A stretch of DNA of 18,790 nucleotides, taken from NCBI GenBank assembly GCA_021791615.1, contig JAJYWG010000431.1, positions 1 to 18,790 of the forward strand. Direction: 5' to 3'. Source of the DNA: Actinomycetes bacterium. GTDB lineage: Bacteria > Actinomycetota > Acidimicrobiia > Acidimicrobiales > RAAP-2. The notes beneath the pieces are model-generated. The model searched no databases. It saw only the letters and a list, made by a program, of their open reading frames with translations, and was not told where the DNA came from. This document shows positions 16,201 through 18,790 of this stretch, piece after piece. Within the stretch, counting starts at the first letter, position 1. Every line of letters starts with the position of its first letter. A program made the position numbers and the translations under genes.

Positions 16201-16210
16201 CGACCTGTAG
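13202..16210 (+). CDS. S-layer-like secreted protein with three CWB2 modules
   Basis: This 1002-residue secreted protein starts at TTG 13202, six bases after a perfect AAGGAGG (13189-13195). An in-frame GTG at 13154 with a G-rich upstream is a weaker alternative that would lengthen the basic N-terminus by 16 residues. KHRTHRLRRL followed by an Ala/Gly/Val hydrophobic stretch and AGTAGAA is a classic signal peptide. Residues 40-600 are Thr/Ser/Val-rich, beta-type, with few Cys, and could be O-glycosylated. Three 'cell wall binding repeat 2' modules follow (about 622-710, 788-863 and 900-1002). They are marked by YPDALSSQYLAG/VYVVGGPLAVS, EFQDAMSASPLSWYAGYP/IIVMGGPLAIT and GFSDGITGAV/LLILGGPLAVT. 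In clostridia three tandem CWB2 modules anchor S-layer and related proteins to wall polysaccharide. Threonine is strongly coded by ACA (9 of 14 over 14282-14461), unlike the core genes. S-layer identity is inferred from size, composition and module number. Confidence 0.9.
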   Translation: MKHRTHRLRRLAAAAALGVGMLGSVIGVTAGTAGAATTTTVGSLTSPNGSTTVIAAGTTKNQVIGTLVLTINKTVKKTNFTGQVVKLTVKDTTTHAGSVTAFTSVNSGTHTVPKVVGPGTVSTACAFTTAVAGLVTGFSTITCTIAKTPGVTSATGTTAAATFTWSTLRVESKTGRGSVAVTATDTTKTTFKFTPAKATAAVYGPAAPTVPNKVLLKNMTSRPTPPVGEGETAPAGSWTLLLTPAGTVHGTTQGVIAGAHEMITVEPHTGASVCKTTKAVAFHGTPKLTVVATTGTTVAATKIKLTPTMSGNNGCTGFFAPNVLTVNFTTTVHFTKDTGFIAIHITTVAYSVAPKTAPGTVTVSSQFFPTKTTNKTTGTNKTQTSGTVTSTNAVVSHAYVASTVKSIAPTAYDAPIGNISVVESVAGSVPKNAWVCATLKGSTRTTTGTGNHGNSHIAHNATGWSTSTFPPTTGTDGMYFNTTSAPKVAVSPGNGTASTVGFSTVGVRAQTVRFKVTAASTTASTYTLSGLAVNVTGTAETTAFPLVTVFYASNGTCTAAASFTGVMAPTDHVAVAFTTTRQLAKEIYGATAAGTAAAALETAYRGTGAPDSCPLVTQNFGGPATVFLQRTERPVVLATSKTYPDALSSQYLAGALATGTLLTTPTALPQVTINALRVEGISHVYVVGGPLAVSTAIVSQIETLPVYNCGGNGLARNINNQTGYIQVTRIGGKTQYDTAQMIAEFVSPNMVTTLAIPAAYKGGPTGHGMYNDTTGIGSTAVATGGFLKTGILASGAEFQDAMSASPLSWYAGYPMLLTTPTSLSPQAKTVIVSLHLRQIIVMGGPLAITNTVVKQLEAITVTGHPVSVLRIAGKDYTDTAVQLAKMELASGTTTAGFGAQPTALIVSRGNGFSDGITGAVLEHLARTTGTTFMPLMLTENPTTVGTYLTAFLKTVGATGTGYATGYTFTLHKTVRLYITHLLILGGPLAVTPAVITQMVNDL

Positions 16211-16268
16211 TCAGGGTCGGCAGTCGGCCGGAGCCGCTGTCCGCAGCGGTTCAAGGCCGGTAGTACGT

Positions 16269-16303
16269 GTGACGGAGGGGCCCCTTTGGGGCCCCTCCGT
16301 CAC
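16269..16303 (+). terminator. Strong terminator hairpin of the S-layer-like gene
   Basis: GTGACGGAGGGGCCCC (16269-16284), a TTT loop and GGGGCCCCTCCGTCAC (16288-16303) make a perfect 16-bp stem, 59 bases after the stop codon. A smaller hairpin, CCGCTG/CAGCGG (16234-16249), precedes it. No T-run follows. It is the longest perfect hairpin I noticed in the window, as expected for a heavily transcribed gene. Confidence 0.85.
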
Positions 16304-16727
16304 GTCATGACCCGGAGCGGTGCGTGAAGGGCATGGCGTCCGGGGAGGGACGAACCGTCACGCCGCACCGACGACGGACCCAACCTCGAAGAGAACGGCC
16401 TGGTGGGCACGCTGCCCGTCGTGCGTCGCATGGCCCCAACCCGCAGGTGGTCGCCGGCGGTTCCCACCCGGCGTGGTGCACGGCGAGCCGGTCGCCCTCG
16501 GTGGCCCGCTGGCTCCGCTCCGGCTAGCTAGGGGGACGTTCCGGTCGTGGACGGGCGCAAGGCCGTGTCCTTCTGCGCCTGGCTGGCGACGCCGCTCCCG
16601 GTGACCGTCACTCCCTGGTCCGCACCGCCGCCGCCTCGCTTCGGCCCCGTCATGCGCACCTGCGTGGTCGGCCGACGGTCGGTGGCGGGTCCCGACCGGC
16701 GGCTGGACCCCTTGCAGGTCGGCGTGC
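16304..16727. other. Intergenic, possible decayed coding sequence
   Basis: This 424-base gap has no gene I can support. The plus strand contains a HPAWCT peptide (near 16469-16486) and, in another frame, KAVSFCAWLA (near 16558). These recall small actinobacterial Cys-containing proteins that begin with an HPxWC motif, so a frameshifted remnant is possible, but the match is too short to call. Confidence 0.3.
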
Positions 16728-17828
16728 TCAGCCCGTCCCGGCCGGCCCGGCCTCGGCCACGGCCGGCACCGAACCGGAAGACCAGTCGGTCAGGCCGAGC
16801 AGCTCCGCGGTGAAGCAGTCGGCGATCGGCGCGCCCACCAGGAGGGCCAGCGCCGCGGCGCGGGCCAGCGAGGGCCGCACGTCGCCGTGGAGGACACGGT
16901 CGACGGAGGAGACGGCGATCCCGAGGCGCCGCCCCGCCTCAGCCGGCGCGATGCCCGATGCCTCGAGCATCTTGTGGAGCGGTTGCCGGCCCCAGCGTCC
17001 CGTGGGCCGCTCGCGCACGGGGACGGGGGCATCGGGCGCGGTGAAGCAGGCGCCGATGGGCCGTCCCACCGCCCGGGCCAGCCGGGCGGCGACCACGACC
17101 GACGGCCGCTCCTGCCCGTTCACCACCGCCGTCAGGTGCTGCTGGGTGCACCCCGCCACGGCCGCCGCCTGGGCGTGGGTGATCCCCGAGCGGTGGAGGA
17201 GCTCCTTCATGGGTTGGACCCCCGACGCGCCGGGACTGGCCGGGTTCTGGCGCCGCCGCGTCATCGCCGCCGTGGGCCGTCCGGCAGCCGGTGCGACGGC
17301 GCCGGTATCGGCGCCGAGCAAGCGCTCGGTGAAGCAGGCCTCGACCGGACGCCCGGCCAGCGCCGCCATGCCGGCCAGATGGGCGAGGGATGCCCGGGCC
17401 CGCCCGGCCAGCACCCGGTCGACGAACCCCAGGTGGAGGCCGAGGCTGGCTGCCACCTGCTCGGGGCCGATCCCGGCGGCGTCGAGGAGGGCGGCAACCG
17501 GTTGCGGCCCGTAGCGGGCCGGGGGGGACGGCCGGACGGATGGGGTGAGGCGCTCGAGCGAGAAGCACTCCTCGATGGGCAGCTGCACCAGGCGTGCGAG
17601 ACGGGCGGCGGCCACCAGGGACGGCGGGCGGCTGCCGTTCACGACCGCGTTGACGTAGGCCGTCGAGCACCCGAGCACGTCGGCCGCTTCCGTGTCGGTG
17701 AGCCCCAGGGCGGCCAGGACGGCTCGCACCGGCTGGGGGCCGAGCGGGCCCGACGCGGAGCGCCGGCGCGCCGGCGCGCGCCGGCCAGTCGCGTGCCCAC
17801 CACCGAGCCCAGCCACGGGCACGACCAC
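16728..17828 (-). CDS. Protein of four tandem Xre-like helix-turn-helix modules
   Basis: This 366-residue protein consists almost wholly of four HTH modules at about 29-94, 105-171, 201-264 and 277-344. Each begins with QP (Q32, Q109, Q205, Q282) and ends with CF (C88, C165, C261, C338), always 56 residues apart with no insertions. Modules 1 and 3 share GC(S/T), AVVNG and AARLAR; modules 2 and 4 share VDRVLxG and LG. Equivalent positions of 1 and 3, and of 2 and 4, are exactly 173 residues apart, so an A-B pair was duplicated. Each module has the Xre pattern (helix, AA..LG, recognition helix, V..G..RPSL..AA.LA). I chose GTG 17828 because GGAGGGG is four bases upstream. Xre proteins normally carry one HTH and dimerise; four in one chain would allow a monomer to contact several half-sites. 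No enzymatic or membrane domain is present. It is probably a DNA-binding regulator or architectural protein with unknown targets. Confidence 0.82.
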   Translation of the reverse strand: MVVPVAGLGGGHATGRRAPARRRSASGPLGPQPVRAVLAALGLTDTEAADVLGCSTAYVNAVVNGSRPPSLVAAARLARLVQLPIEECFSLERLTPSVRPSPPARYGPQPVAALLDAAGIGPEQVAASLGLHLGFVDRVLAGRARASLAHLAGMAALAGRPVEACFTERLLGADTGAVAPAAGRPTAAMTRRRQNPASPGASGVQPMKELLHRSGITHAQAAAVAGCTQQHLTAVVNGQERPSVVVAARLARAVGRPIGACFTAPDAPVPVRERPTGRWGRQPLHKMLEASGIAPAEAGRRLGIAVSSVDRVLHGDVRPSLARAAALALLVGAPIADCFTAELLGLTDWSSGSVPAVAEAGPAGTG

Positions 17829-17893
17829 TTCGCCCCTCCACCGGTGCCGCCCGTCCCGGGCTGCACCGCCGCCAACGGTTGCCTCGGGGGCAG

Positions 17894-17899
17894 AGCCTA
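17894..17899 (-). promoter_or_regulatory. Possible -10 element of the four-HTH gene
   Basis: On the minus strand TAGGCT lies 65 bases before the GTG at 17828, identical to the -10 hexamer proposed for the radical SAM gene. No convincing -35 hexamer stands at 17-18 bases, so this is only a candidate. A CTCGACTCGAG palindrome-like stretch lies slightly upstream, near 17919-17930. Confidence 0.3.
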
Positions 17900-17945
17900 C
17901 CGCAGTGCGACGTCTCGGCCTCGACTCGAGGGGAGCCCGGTGCTC

Positions 17946-18272
17946 CTACGGCGCGGCGCAGCCGCCGCCGCCGATGAACCCGCCGCCGCCGCCGACGGTG
18001 GCGATGCCCGTCGGGGTCCCGTTGCCGGCGTTGGCCGCCTGCACGAAGCTCGTCACCGCGGTGGTGTTCGTCGAGGTGCCGGTGTAGCCGGGGAGCTCGA
18101 AGGCGGTGCCGCCCGTCTGGTCGAGCTCGAAGTCCGCCCCGCCCTGGCCGGCCTGGGCGGAGCCGGCGATCGAGTTGCCGGTGATGTCGGCGCACACCTT
18201 GCACCGTCGCCAGCGACGAGGTACCCGGTGAGGGTCAGCACCCCGGACCGGTAGGTGAGCGGCGTGGCGCAT
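17946..18272 (-). pseudogene. C-terminal remnant of a beta-helix-type secreted adhesin
   Basis: The last 80 codons read VCADITGNSIAG, DFELDQTGGTAFELPGYTG, TAVTSFVQAANAG and GGGGFIGGGGCAAP, then stop. This follows the C-terminal signature (C..I.GN, DF.L.Q, LPGY.G, F.....N, GG.F.GG.C) that I know from large right-handed beta-helix or Ig-repeat surface proteins. Upstream of about 18,195 the frame turns to Arg-rich nonsense, while another frame gives LTYRSGVLTLTGYLVAGDG, so a frameshift is likely. Everything further upstream is replaced by the end of the CWB2 gene. I read it as the decayed tail of a once much larger protein. A short real protein is possible but lacks a plausible start. Confidence 0.6.
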
Positions 18273-18327
18273 CGCCGTTGTGGCCGCCGCGTGGAGCTGG
18301 AGGTCGACCGACCCGGCAACCTCTTCT

Positions 18328-18790
18328 CTAGAGCGCTCCCGCCATCGCCTGGACGAGCGCGGGGCTGACGGCGTCGGGGCCGCCCAGCACCAAGAGGAAG
18401 GAGACGGGCGTGGGCGGGCTCCCGACGCCGCGGGTGCCGACGCGGTGGAGGAAGGAGACGAGGCCCTGCCCCAGTGTGGTGGGGCTGGCGGTCAACAGGA
18501 GGGGGACGGGCCCCGATCCCCGGAACCCGCGCCCCAAGAGCGCCGCTCCGGCCAGGCCGTCCTGGTACCCGTTGCCGCGGGCGACGCCGAACCCGGCGCT
18601 GTGGTGGTCCCACCCGAAGCCCTGGTGGGAGCCGGCCGAGGCCGTCTCGAGCCCGGCCAGGGCGGCGGCGGTGGCGCCGGCTGTCGGTCCCGCCACCCGG
18701 AGCACCGAGACCCCGTCGGCCCGGAGGGCGGCGAGGACGGCTGTGGAGACGGCCATCGGGCCGCCCACCACGATCACCTGCTGGATGCCC
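18328..18790 (-). CDS. CWB2-repeat cell-wall protein, C-terminal part (runs off the window)
   Basis: The frame is open from the right edge to TAG at 18328, giving at least 154 residues; the N-terminus is outside the window. It starts within a CWB2 module (QQVIVVGGPMAVSTAVLAAL) and contains one complete further module: VSVLRVAGPTAGATAAALA, GFGVARGNGYQDGLAGAAL, VPLLLTASP and LLVLGGPDAVSPALVQAM. The protein ends directly after the last module, as does the S-layer-like protein encoded at 13202-16210. It is thus a second, oppositely oriented wall-anchored protein. Its codon use is core-like (ACC/ACG threonine), unlike the first. GTG 18777 is only an internal codon. Confidence 0.85.
   Translation of the reverse strand, partial: GIQQVIVVGGPMAVSTAVLAALRADGVSVLRVAGPTAGATAAALAGLETASAGSHQGFGWDHHSAGFGVARGNGYQDGLAGAALLGRGFRGSGPVPLLLTASPTTLGQGLVSFLHRVGTRGVGSPPTPVSFLLVLGGPDAVSPALVQAMAGAL

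Noticed and set aside
16469..16600. Small HPxWC-type actinobacterial protein
   Set aside because: Only two short peptides in different frames recall it; without a continuous frame or start it is not supportable.
16887..18254. A 455-codon plus-strand frame over the four-HTH gene
   Set aside because: It is a shadow of the HTH repeats, and runs on through the adhesin remnant without any recognisable domain.

Overview
The window looks like chromosomal DNA from a high-GC actinobacterium, most likely a deep-branching one of the Acidimicrobiia type. The evidence is mixed: most genes have G/C-dominated third codon positions; there are secreted proteins with 'cell wall binding repeat 2' (CWB2) modules; a large surface protein ends in 42-residue SDGGIFTFG repeats of a kind I associate with these bacteria; there is an actinobacterial Rv2578c-type radical SAM gene; and a Gram-positive-type SOS box and a leaderless start are present. 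The lineage is an inference from gene content. No rRNA, tRNA or CRISPR array is visible.

Positions 1-2,900 form an accessory, partly decayed segment. A TnpB (IS200/IS605) tail is followed by an intact hipBA-type toxin-antitoxin pair on the minus strand with a palindromic operator. Next comes a frameshifted transposase tail of the IS1634/IS4 type. It abuts a 25-codon remnant of a second copy of the large surface protein's C-terminus. Positions 2,960-7,400 carry that surface protein: signal peptide, a lower-GC N-terminal domain, Ig-like region, Vgb/NHL-like propeller, two FN3 domains and three terminal repeats. Two strong hairpins follow it.

Positions 7,582-11,540 are the housekeeping-like core. 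An MDR quinone oxidoreductase faces an AarF/UbiB/ABC1 atypical kinase. The kinase diverges from a radical SAM protein whose leaderless promoter carries a canonical LexA box. Positions 11,559-16,310 hold a Thr/Ala-rich protein of unknown function behind a flagellar-sigma-like promoter, then a long leader with a nested RNA fold, then a 1002-residue S-layer-like protein with three CWB2 modules and a 16-bp terminator hairpin.

Positions 16,728-18,790 are on the minus strand. They contain a 366-residue protein made of four tandem Xre-like helix-turn-helix modules in an exact A-B-A-B arrangement (period 173 residues), the decayed C-terminus of a beta-helix-type adhesin, and the C-terminal part of a second CWB2 protein cut by the window edge.

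The most unusual item is the four-module HTH protein, which I cannot place in any described regulator class. Next are the SOS-controlled leaderless radical SAM gene, the structured leader of the S-layer-like gene, and a sharp switch to ACA threonine codons in the secreted-protein genes, which happens midway through one gene.
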